Counted from the stretch's first letter, positions 22,930 to 37,068 are shown. The stretch: 64,000 bases of DNA from Cephalopachus bancanus (GCA_027257055.1 JAPVLO010000232.1:1488001-1552000); one strand, 5' to 3'. Numbers and translations: made by a program. The notes: generated by a model from the letters alone, not told the origin.

Positions 22930-24043
22930 TTATCCCACAACTGGTTTAGGACCTGTATTTCAGAGGTCTGTGGATGTCTGGGAGTAATATCTAGGCTTGG
23001 AGCCAGGAATGTGTGTGTGTGGTAGAGAACAGCCTGATGGCCGGTGAGGGCAGGACACAGGCTACGATTTCTGTGGATACAGAGGTGCAATTTGTTCCTG
23101 TTTTAGTAACATCCACTGAAGACATTTGGAGACGAGAATCCTTTTGTTATATCCTATAGGCAAGTCCAAAAGTTCAAAAACCAAAGTGTTCTGTGTGTGA
23201 GTGGTGGATGAGTAGTATTTAAGGAAGTTTCTGAACTTGGAGGCATTTTTGGAGCATGCCGGGTCAGCATAGCCAGGAGGCTGTGCCCCCACTATGAAGC
23301 TGGACTTCCCAAGCCTTCTGCTGTGCAATTTGAATGTGTCACAGTCTGCCAGACAAACTAAGATCTGGAGTGTAGGCTGTGTCCTTGGGCCCAACTGGCC
23401 ACCGATCCAGAAGCCTGAGCCCTCGGAGGGTCACCTCAGGGCCAGGAGGGTCTACAAAGGACTGGGAGAATCATAGAAAGGGAGCAAAAGTAAGATGGCC
23501 TATTAATATCTCTGATTTTATCATTTTACCTGGAGAGCATCCTGATGAAAATCTACAATTGTGGTCAAGGGAGTGGAGGTTGTTTTGGCCATTGGAAAGA
23601 GCATATGTAGAAATGTGAAAAACTAAGAAAAAGGCAGAACATTTCAGAGACAAACTACTTCTCACTTCTTCCAAGAACATTTGGGGAACTTCTTGAAATC
23701 CTGACCAAAATGGGGGGAAGAAGGACATTCCCTAAAGCTTCTTTTACGTTGTCCCAGACCTCCAGAAAAGGATGTGAACATGCTGTTATATCACTAGGCA
23801 AAGAGAAGGAATCCGTGGAGGAGACAGTCAGTGCTGCATTGAAAGAGTAAAACACATCAGAGTCCAAGTGGTGTGTTTAGCTGTAGAAAAGAAGACACTG
23901 GAAGAGAGAGGCAGGGCAGAAGAAATGAATGTTGCTTGTTCACTGTGCTGTCTTAAAGCAAAACACATTGTATGCTCTTTAACTAACAAAGCGATTGTGT
24001 TCTATAAATAATGACTCTAAGGATGAGGATAATATGTTATAGA
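22930..24043. other. Low-repeat stretch with an unexplained open frame
   Basis: Frame 23611-23850 (plus) is open for 79 codons after a TAG and ends in TAA, with a low-complexity-free, charged C-terminus (KEKESVEETVSAALKE). No ATG near its start, only an internal one. A different-frame ORF (23379-23618) abuts it. I do not recognise either; a fragmentary pseudogene or chance is possible. Confidence 0.25.
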
Positions 24044-24333
24044 TTTTTTTTTTTTGAGTTGGAGTCTCACTCTGTCGCCCAGACTGGAGTGCAGTGGCCG
24101 CTCCTGGCCACCGCAGCCTCGACCTGCTGGGCTCTGGCAATCCTTCCGCCTCAGCCTTCCAAGTAGCCGGAACTACAGGCGTGCGCTACCTCGCCCGGCT
24201 AGTTTTTTGATTTATTGTAGAGATGAAGTCTCGCCAAGTTACCCAGGTGGGTCTCGCACCTGCGGGCTCAGGCAATCCACTCACCTTGGCCTCCCAAAGC
24301 GTGACTTTACAGGCTGAGCCACCGAGCCTGGCC
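24044..24333 (-). mobile_element. Alu SINE, lemur type
   Basis: Antisense dimer with CGCTCCTGGCCACCGCAGCC, ending GAGCCACCGAGCCTGGCC. It lies head to tail with the next antisense Alu. Confidence 0.95.
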
Positions 24334-24335
24334 AG

Positions 24336-24618
24336 ATTTTTTTTTTTTTTGAGTTGGAGTCTCACTCTGTCATCCAGACTGGAGTACAGTCGCATGCTCA
24401 GCCTTGACCTGCTGGACTCAGGCGATCCTTCTGCCTCAGGCTTCCAAGTAGCTGGAATTACAGGCGTACCACCATGCCTGGCTAATTCTTTGATTTATTG
24501 TAGAGAGACGAAGTCTCACCATGACACCCAGGCTGGTCTCAAACTCCTGGGTTCAGGCAATCCTCCTGCCTCTGCCTCCCAGAGTGCTGAGATTACAGAC
24601 TTGAGGCACCATGCCCAG
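24336..24618 (-). mobile_element. Alu SINE, tandem partner
   Basis: Antisense dimer, more diverged. ATGTTATA before the pair (24034) and after it (24624) suggests the 24044 copy entered near the tail of this older Alu. Confidence 0.9.
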
Positions 24619-24654
24619 CAACAGATGTTATATTCATTCCTAAAATTTCCACTT

Positions 24655-25595
24655 AAAAATCTTTCTCTTCGTTTATTCATTCATTCAGGAATATTTGATG
24701 AGAACCCACCAAGTGCCTTCACTGAGGTGCTGGTACTACAGCAGCAAGGACAGAAGACCATGAGGTCCCTGCTCTCATGGCGCTTATATTCCAGCATGGG
24801 GGGAGGCTGGAAAATGAGGAAATACTTCCCTTTCATTGCAAGATGCATGCAGAGGTAAATACAGCAAGTGTTAGACTGTTACGGCAATATCTAGAAATCC
24901 AACTGGTGAAGTGATGGATGGCCCGGTGCGTCGTTTAGCTAGGTGGCCAGGAAAGGTCACCTCTGAAGAGATGACATTTGAAAGGTGGTCTCAATGACCG
25001 GGCGGAACTGGTCACGGAGAGATCAGAACGAAGAGCATTCTAGAGGGAGAGGGCAGATAGGTCAGAGGTCCTCAAAGCTGCAAGACATTTGGATGTGAGG
25101 AAGAGAAAAAGAGTCTGAGTGACTAGAACTCCATGGCAAATGGGAAGCGGGCCTAGATGAAGGTGGACACGCTGACAGAGCCTAGACCACTGAGACCTGG
25201 CTGGCCATGGTACGGAATTTGGATTTTCGATGGGATGGGAAACTCAGGAGGTCTGGAGCCAGGAGGTGATTTTCTGTTTGAGCAATGAGTTGGAAAGAGC
25301 AAGGATGGGTGTCTGGAGACCTTTAGGAAGTCATTGCGGCGATCAGGGCAGACTGTGGTGGCTTAGATGAGCATAGTAGCAGGGAGGATGGGAAACACAG
25401 AGCACATGGGGTACATAGGGAAGGGAGAGTCGATGGGGCTTTCGGATGGCTTGTAGGTGAGACGCGAGAAAAAGAAGGGAATCCAAGACATGCCCTCTGT
25501 TATCAGCTCAGGCTCTGGATGGCTGGTGATGCCATTTAGTGAGATGGATAAGCTGGGAATAAGAAGTGTGGCCGTCCCTGGTACTTCCTCCCCAG
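24655..25595 (+). mobile_element. L2 LINE fragment
   Basis: Long collinear run of L2 phrases: TTCATTCATTCAGGAATATTTGATGAGAACC, GCTCTCATGGCGCTTATATTCCAGC, GGTCACCTCTGAAGAGATGACATTTGA, GCCATTTAGTGAGATGG. A further L2 piece reappears at about 26080-26150. Confidence 0.75.
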
Positions 25596-26079
25596 TAGCC
25601 ATTCCCTTCTTCCTCCTTGCTAACAGAACCTTGACTTTGTATTGGATGACAGCATGTCCAGCCCAAGTGATGAATCATGATTGGTATAATTCAGTCATAA
25701 TAATCCCGTTGCTTTTTGCTAGATACTCAATGTTCTCCTCTCCTGTGTAGCTGGGGGTGACTCATTTCTGGCTAGTAAGACTTAAGTGGAAGCCTCTTAG
25801 GATAGATGTGGCCAATTGGAACACTGTCACAATGACTGGAACTATGGTAGCGATCTTCTGACGGCAGACAAAAAGCACAAAGATTACAGACCAACGTGTA
25901 AAGGATGGTGAGGTAGAAAAAAAAACTTGTCTGAGTCCTCGGGGGTGTAGTTGAGCAACTGAACCAACACTCGCAATCATCTAGTGCCAAATACCTTGTT
26001 TATGAAAAAAGTAAAACTCTATCTGTTTAAGCCTCTTGTTATTTGATACAAGAAGATTAAGGGAAAGATTCAAAAGCTC
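25596..26079. mobile_element. Old repeat inserted in L2, family unassigned
   Basis: Interrupts the L2. Includes TAGATGTGGCCAATTGGAAC and ends AAACTCTATCTGTTTAAGCCTCTTGTTATTTG, like the 3' end of old LTR/MER repeats. Confidence 0.45.
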
Positions 26080-26139
26080 TCTTTTGTTCATGTTAAGTTT
26101 AAGGTGCTTATCAGATATTTATGTGGAGGTGACTATCTA

Positions 26140-26466
<327 letters not shown>

Positions 26467-26487
26467 GGCATTAAAAAATAAAATTTC

Positions 26488-26802
26488 GGCCAGGCTTGGT
26501 GGCTTAGCCTGTATTCCCAGCACTTTGGGAGGCCGAGGTGAGTGGATTGTCTGAGCCCGCGGGTTTGAGACCCACCTGGGCAACTTGGCGAGACCTCATC
26601 TCTACAATAAATCAAAAATTAGCTGGGCGTGGTAGCACACACCTGTAGTTCTAGCTACTTGGAAGGCTGAGGTGGAAGGATCGCTGGAGCCCAGCAGGTT
26701 GAGGCTGCGGTGGCTGGGAGCGGCCCCTGCACTCCCATCTGAGTGACAGAGTGAGACTCCAACTCAATAAATAAATAAATAAATGATAAAATAAAATAAA
26801 AT
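26488..26802 (+). mobile_element. Alu SINE, lemur type
   Basis: CGGCCAGGCTTGGTGGCTTAGCC. Tail expanded to AATAAATAAATAAATGATAAAATAAAA. Confidence 0.95.
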
Positions 26803-27227
26803 GTCTAGACCTTTAAGAGTTTAGCATATGACTATAATTCTGGAAAATACGAAAGGTTAAGTGTAAAGGTGGATGAGGTTACAGCAGCCATGAGGAAGAC
26901 TGAGTTAGAAGCTGGCTGTCAGGACGTGAGACTTACTCCCCTACAGCTGATAGGTTAGCAGAGCTAGTTGTTAAAACAGGAGACACAGCCAAGCCAGGGC
27001 AGTGGAGAAAGCCTAGGCTGAGGAGAAAGCAGGTCCCTGCATTTCCAAGAATTCCCCGGCACTGCGGTGGGGCAACATCACCCTAGGATAGATTGCACAT
27101 GGCTTAAGACACTTTCTTCCCTGTATTTCACAGTGTTCGTGCATTTCTGTATTTCCTCTTCTGATATATGACCACAGCCTAGTGGAAATTCCTCACTAAC
27201 TTACCCAGAGAGCCTAAAATAGGCCAA
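26803..27227. other. L2-like start then unique sequence
   Basis: 26810-26935 has weak L2 resemblance (GACCTTTAAGAGTTTAGCATATGAC, GGATGAGGTTACAGCAGCC). Nothing further recognised. Confidence 0.35.
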
Positions 27228-28890
<1,663 letters not shown>

Positions 28891-29324
28891 TTTGTTTGTA
28901 AAATGAATCTTACAATACGGTGGAAGCTCCTTAACTGCCCCAATCTTATTTATTTTTTCTATGTTTCCCGTTATCTGGAAGTTGCTATAAATCATTCCCT
29001 TATATACTTTTATATTTTTGTATTATGTACATTCATAAACTATGTGCTATTGTTTTGTGTTTGTAAAGTAAAAAGGAATGCTGTACATAACGTTCTGCCA
29101 TGTTTTTTATTCACCACTATTTTTGAAACTGATTCATGTTTCAACCCCAGAACTAACTCATTGCTTTCAATTGTTGTCTATTATCCCTTGTCTGAATGTG
29201 CACACATTACTTATCTTTCTCTTGCTTTAAGGACGTGCAGTGGCTTTTAGTTTGTTGTTGTTTGCTATCACAACAATAATGCTGCAACTTACATTTAAAT
29301 ACCAGTCTCTGGGTGCACACATGT

Positions 29325-29524
29325 GAGGTTTTCTCGGCCAGAGTATCCCAACCTTGCACTGTTGACACTTTTGTTGTGGAGTGGGATGTTGAGATCACCT
29401 CTACCCACTAGGTGCCGGTAGGACCACCTCTCCCTGCACCCCCAGACGTGACCACCAAAAATGTATTCAAACATTGCCAAATGAGTCTGGGAGGCACAGT
29501 CACTCTTGGTTGAGAACCACTAAT
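29325..29524 (+). mobile_element. hAT/Charlie MER-type element
   Basis: TATCCCAACCTTGCACTGTTGACAC, CACCAAAAATGTATTCAAACATTGCC and GGTTGAGAACCACTAATC match the family at 19163-19752. Confidence 0.85.
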
Positions 29525-30224
29525 CTAGGCATTCTACCTAGAGAAAGAACTGAAAGTTTTAGAATTTATATTAATATCTATTCTCATTTTGCTTTCCAAA
29601 AGTTTCTCTGCAACTTGCTAGCTTTTGGTATTTTCAGAATGTAAAATGTTTACCAATATATCGTTTTATTTCATTTTGCTTTGATTTTTAGTACTGTTGA
29701 TTGAGCATGTTCTTGTATGTCTGTTGACCATTAGAGTTTTTCTTCTGTGAATTGCCTGTTCATATCCTTTGCCGATTTTTCTTTCTAGTTTTTTTTTCTT
29801 ATTACACTGTAGGAGTTCTTTATAATTTTTGAATTTTGATACTGTGATGGTTTTACATCTGGCACAAGTTCCTTTTCTCAGTCTAAACCTGTCTTTTCAC
29901 TAGGTTAATGATGTCTTTTTAATTTAAAGTGGTAAAATGTATCCATATTGTCCATTGTGTTTCCTATTTTTATGCTTTATTTAATAGTTCTACTCTACCC
30001 CAAGAATGTAAAGATAAATTCCTATTTTTTTTTCTAGAAGCATACAAGTTTACTGTTTACATCTAGGTCTTTAAACCAACTTAAACTTGTTGTGATGGGA
30101 AAGGCTTATATTCATATGCTTAGTATACTTATTTCAACACATATTTATTAAATAGTTCATATTTTCACTTCTGGTTTATAATGCCACCTCTGGCTTTGAA
30201 TTTTCATATTTGGTAGGGCAAACC

Positions 30225-30740
30225 CCCTGCCCTGGCTGTTGTGGTTGATCATCCAGCCAGCAGATACCGTCTCTTTCTCCTTTCCAAAGACTCCTCAAGT
30301 ACTCCCAGGTATCCGCGGTCCTAGCCTGTAGTGCGCAGCCTCATTCATCTTCCACTGGAGTCAGTTTGGGCCTGGGTTTGTGCTGTGTGTCTTGCCAATG
30401 CGACCCAAGTGGCCTTGTGCTAGAGTGAGGGTGGAATGAGATGGGTAAGTTTTTCTCTCACTTAAAAAGGTACATCAGCAAAAGGCTTGCCCTTCCTATC
30501 TTTGTACAAAGTTGGAGAAAAATGCGATGCTTGCTGCTGTGACCTTGCCACTCTGAGGGAGAGCTGGAAACCAGCACACAGAGAACTACAAGCAGAAAGA
30601 TGAAAAGGGCCCGGGTCCCCACGATGAGACTGTGCAGCTGAATTAACCAATATTTAAACCCCTTTCACTGACATCCTGTGATCTGAAGTAATAAAACTCT
30701 CACTGCTTAAGCCACTTTGAACTGAATATTCTGTTACTCG
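30225..30740 (+). mobile_element. Old LTR/MER-like repeat
   Basis: Ends GAAGTAATAAAACTCTCACTGCTTAAGCCACTTTGAACTG..TTCTGTTACTCGCAGCC, a 3'-end phrase common to old LTR/MER repeats. It interrupts the L1. Confidence 0.5.
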
Positions 30741-30771
30741 CAGCCAAAGATATCTTCAACTTCTATAAAAA

Positions 30772-31061
30772 GTCAGGCATGGGGGCTCATGACTGTAATC
30801 CCAGCACTTCGGGAGGCAGAGGCAGGAAGATTGCCTGAGCCCGGGGTTCGAGACCATCCTGTGCGACATAATGAGAGCTCGTCTCTGCAGTCAATCAAAA
30901 AATTAACTGAGCATGGTGGTGCACACCTGCAGTTCCAGCTACTGGGAAGGCTAAGGCAAAAGGTTCACCTGAGCCCAGCTGGTCAAGGCTGCAGTAACCA
31001 TGATAATGCTACCGCACTCCAGTCTAAGCAACAAAGACTCTGACTCAAAAAAAAAAAAAAA
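30772..31061 (+). mobile_element. Alu SINE
   Basis: Perfect TSD AACTTCTATAAAA at 30758-30770 and 31062-31074. CAGTCAATCAAAAAATTAACTGAG linker. Poly-A tail. Confidence 0.95.
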
Positions 31062-31388
31062 AACTTCTATAAAAATCTTGACTACTTGATTTTCTACATG
31101 AGTATTGTGATCATTGTTTTGTGTTCCATAATCAGGCTAAGATTTTTTAATTTGGGTTTGCATTGAAATTAAAGGTTAAGTTAGAGAGAACTGACATCTC
31201 TATGATAATAAAGATGCCAATAGATGACTATGGCTATGTCTTCATTTATTCAAATCTTCTTTGATGTTTTTCATAAAAATATTTTCTACCCAATAATCTA
31301 TATCTTATTTTGCAACTGTTCCTAGACACTATGTTGTGTATTACTGCGAAGTGTGGTATCTTTTGTGTGCTATTAAATGTTGCATGTG

Positions 31389-31701
31389 GCTGGGCTCGGT
31401 GGCTCATCCTGTAATCCCAGCATTTTGGGAGTCCGAAGCGAGTGGATTGCCTGAGCCAGCGGGTTTGACATAAGCCCAGGCAACTTGATGAAACTTCATC
31501 TCTACAAAGAAATCAAAAAATTAGCCAGGCGCGGTAGCACGTTCCTGTAGTTCTGGTTACTTAAAAGGCTGAGGCAGAAGGATCACTGGAGCCCAGCAGG
31601 TCGACACTGGGGTGGCCATGAGTGTGCCACTGCACTCCAACCCGGGCAACAGTGAGACTCCAACTCAATAAATAAATAAATAGATAGATAAATAAATAAA
31701 C
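31389..31701 (+). mobile_element. Alu SINE, lemur type
   Basis: GCTGGGCTCGGTGGCTCATCC. Tail (AATA)n with TAGATAGATA. TSD GTTGCATGTG at 31379-31388 and 31702-31711. Confidence 0.95.
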
Positions 31702-31711
31702 GTTGCATGTG

Positions 31712-32283
31712 ACAAATGCTGAGATTCAGGGTTGCAATGGAATTCTGCGGCTGATCTTATACCAATTGACCTTGCATCATTGTCTTTTTAGTTCTGCTGT
31801 CTTTGTGTGCAGTCTGAGTTTCTTCCTCGACAGGTATCCCCACAAGGAGAGTTTGTCTCTTCCGCTTCCTGCTGCGATGGTGGAGGTGCCCTCAATGCAG
31901 CCATGGAAGCCTGGGTTGCTTGATCCAGCTTCCTGTCATGTGTCTTTCTCCCTACCCCGTCGGTCCTGCACATAAGGCCCAGCGCCAGGTGTGGGCAGCT
32001 CTGTTGGCCTCTTGAGCAAGCCAGTGTGTGTGTATGAGGTGGGGACTCAGTCTAGCTGGAGGTTCAAGCAGGAAGACTGGCCCGCCTGCCCCTCCTCTCT
32101 CTCAGTGCATGTCCCTTGACTCTCCCTTACTCGACAGAAGCCCCGTCCTCGCATCCTCTGCCTCTTTGCAGTCCTGGAGTCCGGCAGGCTCATGTCTTCA
32201 TGTCCTCAGCTCCTTTCATTGCTTTGCATTTCTGGTCCATAGAAACGTCTGTGTGTGGGGACGACTGTGTCTTTTAATTTTTC

Positions 32284-32287
<4 letters not shown>
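31712..32287. other. Unique sequence
   Basis: No repeat recognised. Overlapping frames on both strands without motifs. Confidence 0.4.

Positions 32288-32340
<53 letters not shown>
32288..32340. repeat. (GT)n microsatellite
   Basis: Perfect run of about 26 TG units, ending 9 bp before the second MITE. Confidence 0.95.
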
Positions 32341-32341
<1 letters not shown>

Positions 32342-32348
32342 ATATAGA

Positions 32349-32566
32349 CAGGGGTACCCCAAAAATGTAGGCACATTTTGAGAGATGTTATCTATGTATG
32401 ACTTTTCGATAGCCATGTGTAGTATAACGTTTGTGCAGCCATGCTTCTGCCATTTTCTTTGACTGTCCTGCCTGTCACATGGTGATGCTAGCATTCATTT
32501 GATTAACGCCATCTTTTGAGTGAATGTCAGACTTAAAATGTGTATCCATTTTTTTGGCACCCACTG
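32349..32566. mobile_element. Mariner-type MITE, copy 2 (218 bp)
   Basis: Ends CAGGGGTACCCCAAAAATGT and, antisense, CAGTGGGTGCCAAAAAAATG are inverted repeats of the same type as at 16609-16840. TA lies close to both ends but offset by 1-2 bases. Confidence 0.75.
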
Positions 32567-32586
32567 CATATGGGTGTGTGTGTGTA

Positions 32587-32848
32587 TTTAGAGTCTCACT
32601 GTGTCACCCAGGCTGGAGTGCAGTGACACAATCACAGCCACCACAACCTCAACCTGCTGGACTCAGGAGATCCTTCTACCTCAGCTTTCCAGGTAGCTGT
32701 AACTACAGGCATGCCACTATGCCCGGCTAATTTTTTTCATTTTATTGTAGAAATGATGTCTCACCACGTTGCCCAAGTTGGTCTCGAACCCCTGGGCTCA
32801 GGCAGTCCTCTCGCCTAGGTATCCCAAAGTGCTGGGATGGCAGGCACC
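32587..32848 (-). mobile_element. Alu SINE, 3'-end truncated
   Basis: Antisense dimer whose T head is replaced by GTGTGTGTATTTAG. Starts GAGTCTCACTGTGTCACCC and ends within GGGATGGCAGGCACC. Confidence 0.85.
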
Positions 32849-33317
32849 AGTTTCCTCTATATTTTAACAACCATTGTTTTGTATTTGGAGCTGAGCAAGT
32901 GCCCCTAAGGTTTAGATCCAACAAGGTAGTGTGAAATGCCATTGACCAGACGCCAGTGCTACCTTGACCAGAAATCCTATTTCCAACATTTGTTTTATGA
33001 AGGATCACAGAATACTTTCTACTACTGCAGCTACTTCCTGTAGTAATTATCATAAAATACAATGCCACTCAGAATCCTCATGATGTTTTTCAGGTTCTTG
33101 TGCTTTGTCGACATGGTAGTTGTATCTGTGTTTGTCATCTGGGTCATGAGGATTGGAGATAAATACTATTTTCTACACTTGAGAAAATGGAGGCCTCTTA
33201 CTTGATTGCAGCCAAGAATAACCAGACAGAACCACAGGGCTATGAGTCTCTCCAGGGAAAAGGCTGTGCCTTTTCACCCTGTGCCTTATGCAAAATAACT
33301 CTCAGTGAATGTTTTTG
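32849..33317. other. Unique sequence
   Basis: No repeat family or gene recognised. Confidence 0.4.
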
Positions 33318-33432
33318 GCGGAGCACAGTGGCTCATGCCTGTCATCCCAACACTTTGGGAAGCAGAAGTAGGAAGATGGCTTGAGCCCAGGAGTTTGAGA
33401 CCATGCTGGGCGGTATAGTGAGACCCCACCTC

Positions 33433-33464
<32 letters not shown>
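33318..33464 (+). mobile_element. Alu-type monomer with a (GATA)n tail
   Basis: One monomer ending GAGACCCCACCTC followed by eight GATA units (33433-33464) in place of the A tail. Confidence 0.85.
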
Positions 33465-33465
<1 letters not shown>

Positions 33466-33839
33466 AGAAAGTTTTTGAGCTGAGCAAACCAATCTCTGGG
33501 CCCAGACCTGGCTGTATTCAACAGGATGTCCCATGAACTGAGGAGACTCCCAATGGGTGTCCCCGGGATGGATGCTATACCATGACTTGGGGAAAAAAGG
33601 ACAGGAAGAGAAGCAGAGTTCACCTGGAGCAAAGTGGGTGGGAGGCTTTGTCAATGGCACTTCATCTAGAATGCGAATGTTGACTGAGGCTTAGATATTT
33701 TTTTGTGTGAATCCCCTTATATAAACTAGTTTAGTATGTAAATATAATCAAAATAGCGTTCATTAAAATTGCAAAACTTATTTATTAAAATATGTAAAAC
33801 AGCCAGCTGCAACAGTAGTGACTAAGAAGCGTAAAAATA

Positions 33840-33960
33840 AATTATTTTGTCCAACATGTGTTTGCCGAGTTCCTACTGTGTGTCCACACGGTACAGGAAG
33901 TGGGGATACAAAGATAATAAGACAGGTTCCCATGCAGTGACAGGGCTAGCTGGGCCAACT
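33840..33960 (+). repeat. L2-type remnant
   Basis: CAACATGTGTTTGCCGAGTTCCTACTGTGTG and GGGGATACAAAGATAATAAGACAG follow the L2 3' phrase order. Confidence 0.55.
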
Positions 33961-34380
33961 GATGAGACGTGAATTGCCCAAATGTGATGGAGGAGCGCCT
34001 CCCTAGCGGTCGGTTTGAAGAGGTGTTCATAGCAGCATTGAACTCAGCAGCCAAGAGGTGGAAGCAACCTGAGTGTCCACCGACAGACGAATGGATGAAC
34101 ACAATGTGGTACACAGCACAATCCAGGGGAATCTTGCTCAGGAAAGAAATTCCAACACATGCTACAAAATGGATAACGCTTGAGGACATTAAACTAAGTG
34201 AAATAAGTCAGCCAACAAAAAGACAAATGCAGTGTGATTCCACTCACAGTCGGTATCTAGAGTCCGCTAATTCATAGAAACAGAAAGTAGAATGGTGACT
34301 GCTGGCAGCTGGGAGGGGAAGGGAAATGGAAGCTTCCGTTTTGCAAGATGGGAGATTTCTGGAGACTGGTTGCACAACAG

Positions 34381-34768
34381 TGTTGCAATGCGGTAGTTCC
34401 AAATCTGAGAGGGCGCGTAATGTTGACCTGTTCCGAAGATGTCACCCAGAGATCCAGCAGGGAGGGACACTGGTTTATTAAAGCTTATGGGAGGCACCGA
34501 GGGTGGCCAGTCGGTGAAGAATCCACAGCTTGGGATTTCATAATCCAGCAAGTTAATTATTCAAGTTCCTCTACAGTGTTTAGAATCACATTGATTAAGA
34601 GTGGCGACTACATTATCCTTAGGTTGCTTGGTCACCTGCATCCCGTGATGGGTCACTGCACTCCCTGGCTCATTCCTGGGAACACCCATATCCTGCAGAG
34701 ACCAGCCTTGGCCAGAGGCTTCTCACTGAGGGAGGGGGGAAGGAAGAGCCCAGGTACTGGGGGAAACA
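34381..34768 (-). mobile_element. Solo-LTR-like element, copy 2
   Basis: Splits the L1 3' end. Plus-strand edges TGTTGCAATG and GGGGAAACA, so it reads TGTTTCCCCC...TTGCAACA on the minus strand. AATAAA lies in the R-like region, as in copy 1 (8607-8993). Internal genes absent. Confidence 0.7.
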
Positions 34769-34818
34769 ACTTAACGTACTTAACGCCAGTGAACTGCACA
34801 TTAAAAATGGTTAAGATA

Positions 34819-35107
34819 GGGCCAGGTGTGGTGGCTCATGCCTGTCATCCCAGCACTTTGGGAGGCAGAGGTGAGAGGATTGCCTGAGCCCAGGATTCGA
34901 GACCAACCTGGGCAACTTGGCAAGACCTCGTCTCTACAATAAATTTTTTAAAAATTAGCTGGACAAGGTGGCACACGCCTGTAGTTCCTACTTGAAAGAT
35001 TGAGGCAGAAGGATCGCCTGAGCACAGGAGGCTGAAGCTGTGGTGGCTGTGATCATGCCACTGCACTCCAGCCTGGGTGACAGAGTGTGACCCTGACTCA
35101 AAAAAAA
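34819..35107 (+). mobile_element. Alu SINE
   Basis: GGGCCAGGTGTGGTGGCTCATGCC to GACTCAAAAAAAA, inserted in the L1 3' end. Confidence 0.9.
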
Positions 35108-35151
35108 TAGTTAATATATTTTATATTGTGTATATTTTTATCACAATTTTT

Positions 35152-35333
35152 CTTTCTTTCTTTCTTTCTTTTTTTGAGCTGGAGTCTCACTCTGTCGCTC
35201 AGGCTGGAGTACAGTGGCACCCTCATGGCCACCACAGCCTTGTCCTGCTGGGCTCTGGTGATCCCTCCACCTCAACCTCCCAAATAGCTGGAACTACAGG
35301 CACGTGCACCACACCCAGCTCGTTTTAGTAGAT

Positions 35334-35375
<42 letters not shown>

Positions 35376-35501
35376 TTTATTGTAGAGACAAGGTCTCACC
35401 AAGTTGCCCAGGCTGGTCTCAAAACCCTGGACCTCAGGCAGTCCTCTCACCTCTGCCTCCCAAAGTGCTGGGATTATAGGCTTGAGCCACCGCACCCGGC
35501 T
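35152..35501 (-). mobile_element. Alu SINE with (TAG)n expansion
   Basis: Antisense dimer with (TTTC)n T head and TSD ACAATTTTT (35143-35151, 35502-35510). The central linker is expanded by a trinucleotide repeat. Confidence 0.95.
35334..35374. repeat. (TAG)n microsatellite
   Basis: About 13 TAG units in the Alu linker. Confidence 0.95.
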
Positions 35502-35510
35502 ACAATTTTT

Positions 35511-37059
35511 TAAAACATTTTTAAAAGTGTTAGCTTCCTGCGGGCAAGGATCGGTGCTGCTCCCTTTTGAATTTCTGACACCTGGCAGAACACTTGGTAC
35601 CTAGCAGGCCCTTGACAAATATTTGGCCTTCCTCCGGCATCTCCTCCTCATCCGTCTCCTACAACACAGGACCAAGACCACGTTGATCTGTGAGCCAGCA
35701 CAGCAGACAAAGGCTCTTCTCTCCTTGGGACACGGAGGGGAAGAATCTCAGATATTTGTGACTTGATGTTGGTCCTAGTGACACCAGCCTTTCTTTCCTT
35801 CCCAGTTATGCTTATCTGAGCCCTTTTGACATTTGGCTTGCCTAAAGATAGATACAATGTCTGCTTCCCAAAACAGAATCACAATGGACTTAGTAAGAAA
35901 GAAAAAAGCTGGAGGCAGTCTGTGGAGGGAAGTCATCCTGAGGCCACAGCTTTGGGCGGGGGCCTCCGCACCAGAGGAAGGTGAGGTCACCCACTGTCTT
36001 TCTTGCTGCCTTCCTCACTGGCTCTGAGTCTTGTCGCCGGGTTTATTTTCTTGTGTTTGTTTTTTTCACTTGCCAAAAATAGTCAAAAAACAAAAAAGTT
36101 TCCCTTACTTACTCCAGCTTTTCTTTGTTCCTCGTGCGTTTGGGGTCCTCTTGCGTGATCCTCCCTTCCTCCCGCCTCCTGCGAATCGCTCTGGGTTGGT
36201 GCTCAGCAGCCAATTCCCCAGAACATGGCACGTCGATGGGCGGAAACGAAGGAGCCTTACAGTCCCTCTGGCTCCCCCCATCTCACCCACCTAGGATCCA
36301 GACCCAGGGTGCAGCCACACCTGGACGGAGCCTTTGGCAGGAGAATGCCAGTCCCGGCACTCACTCGCATTCCAGAGAAAACAATTCACAAGAGTTCATG
36401 TCTGCTCCTAGAGCCCATCACTCCCCCTGGTTACCAGGTACTACCTGGTAGAATTCCCTCCATCCCTCCGGGATCCAAGACCCCACGCTTTTCCTGAGAT
36501 GAAGTTCTGAGCCTCCCCGGGAAGGCGGGTCTTCTCCCTGGGCTCCCAAGTCTATACGGGGAATGACCATACAGGCCTTCTCTCCCTTTACTCAGTCCGC
36601 CTCAGGCCAGGGACTTTTCGGCAAGCCTCCCGGGGGGTTGAGGGCTTCGGCCCCCACGTCTGCATTTGCGACTTCTCTCAATCATGGCTTTTCCTTGTGT
36701 TCCATAACCCTGGCTTGGCGCTGGGTATTCATGACGAACAGATAAACACAGCATCTAGGGGTGGCACAGACTTGGAGTCTGGACAGAGCCTGAGGAATTT
36801 GAGTTGAGGGATTTTCATTTCCGGTCCAAGTAGTGGACGCAGCTCCCTGTGCCTGGTTCTGGCTTGGCCTTGGTCTTGGTGGGCACATGGCTAAGGCCGG
36901 AAGCGCCTTGCCCAGTGCTGAGGAAGCAAGGCACGGGGGCATCTTGCAACCTTTGGGAGCTGGTTCAGAGCCAAGACCTGCTGAAGCTTCCCAAAGCCCT
37001 GTCGGAACAAGGTGAGTCATGGAAGCAACTGAGGTTTGCAGGCCTGGAGATGTGACCGT
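35511..37059. other. Low-repeat, GC-richer stretch
   Basis: Apart from an L2-end remnant near 35570-35625 (TAGCAGGCCCTTGACAAATATTTGG), no repeats seen. 36120-36680 has scattered CpGs but not at island density. Overlapping frames on both strands lack motifs. Confidence 0.4.
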
Positions 37060-37068
37060 GTTACTTCT

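Larger units (their letters stand above)
28900..31378 (-). mobile_element. Old L1 in antisense, interrupted
   Basis: 29560-30150 (GTTGATTGAGCATGTTCTTGTATGTCTGTTGACC, GAATTGCCTGTTCATATCCTTTGCCGATTTTT) and 31070-31378 (AGAGAACTGACATCTCTATGATAATAAAGATGCC) are antisense L1 ORF2 phrases in the expected order. A hAT element, an LTR-like piece and an Alu split it. Coding capacity destroyed. Confidence 0.7.
33985..35141 (+). mobile_element. Old L1 3' end, interrupted twice
   Basis: ATAGCAGCATTGAACTCAGCAGCCAAGAGGTGGAAGC, TTAAACTAAGTGAAATAAGTCAGCC and, beyond the LTR, AACTGCACATTAAAAATGGTTAAGATAG are L1 3' phrases in order. An LTR-like element and an Alu are inserted, which sets the relative ages. Confidence 0.8.

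Noticed and set aside
24223..24858. 211-residue plus frame
   Set aside because: Two thirds is antisense Alu, then it runs into L2; no coherent protein.
36120..36680. Possible CpG island
   Set aside because: CpGs are scattered and the density is not clearly above background by eye; no associated exon.
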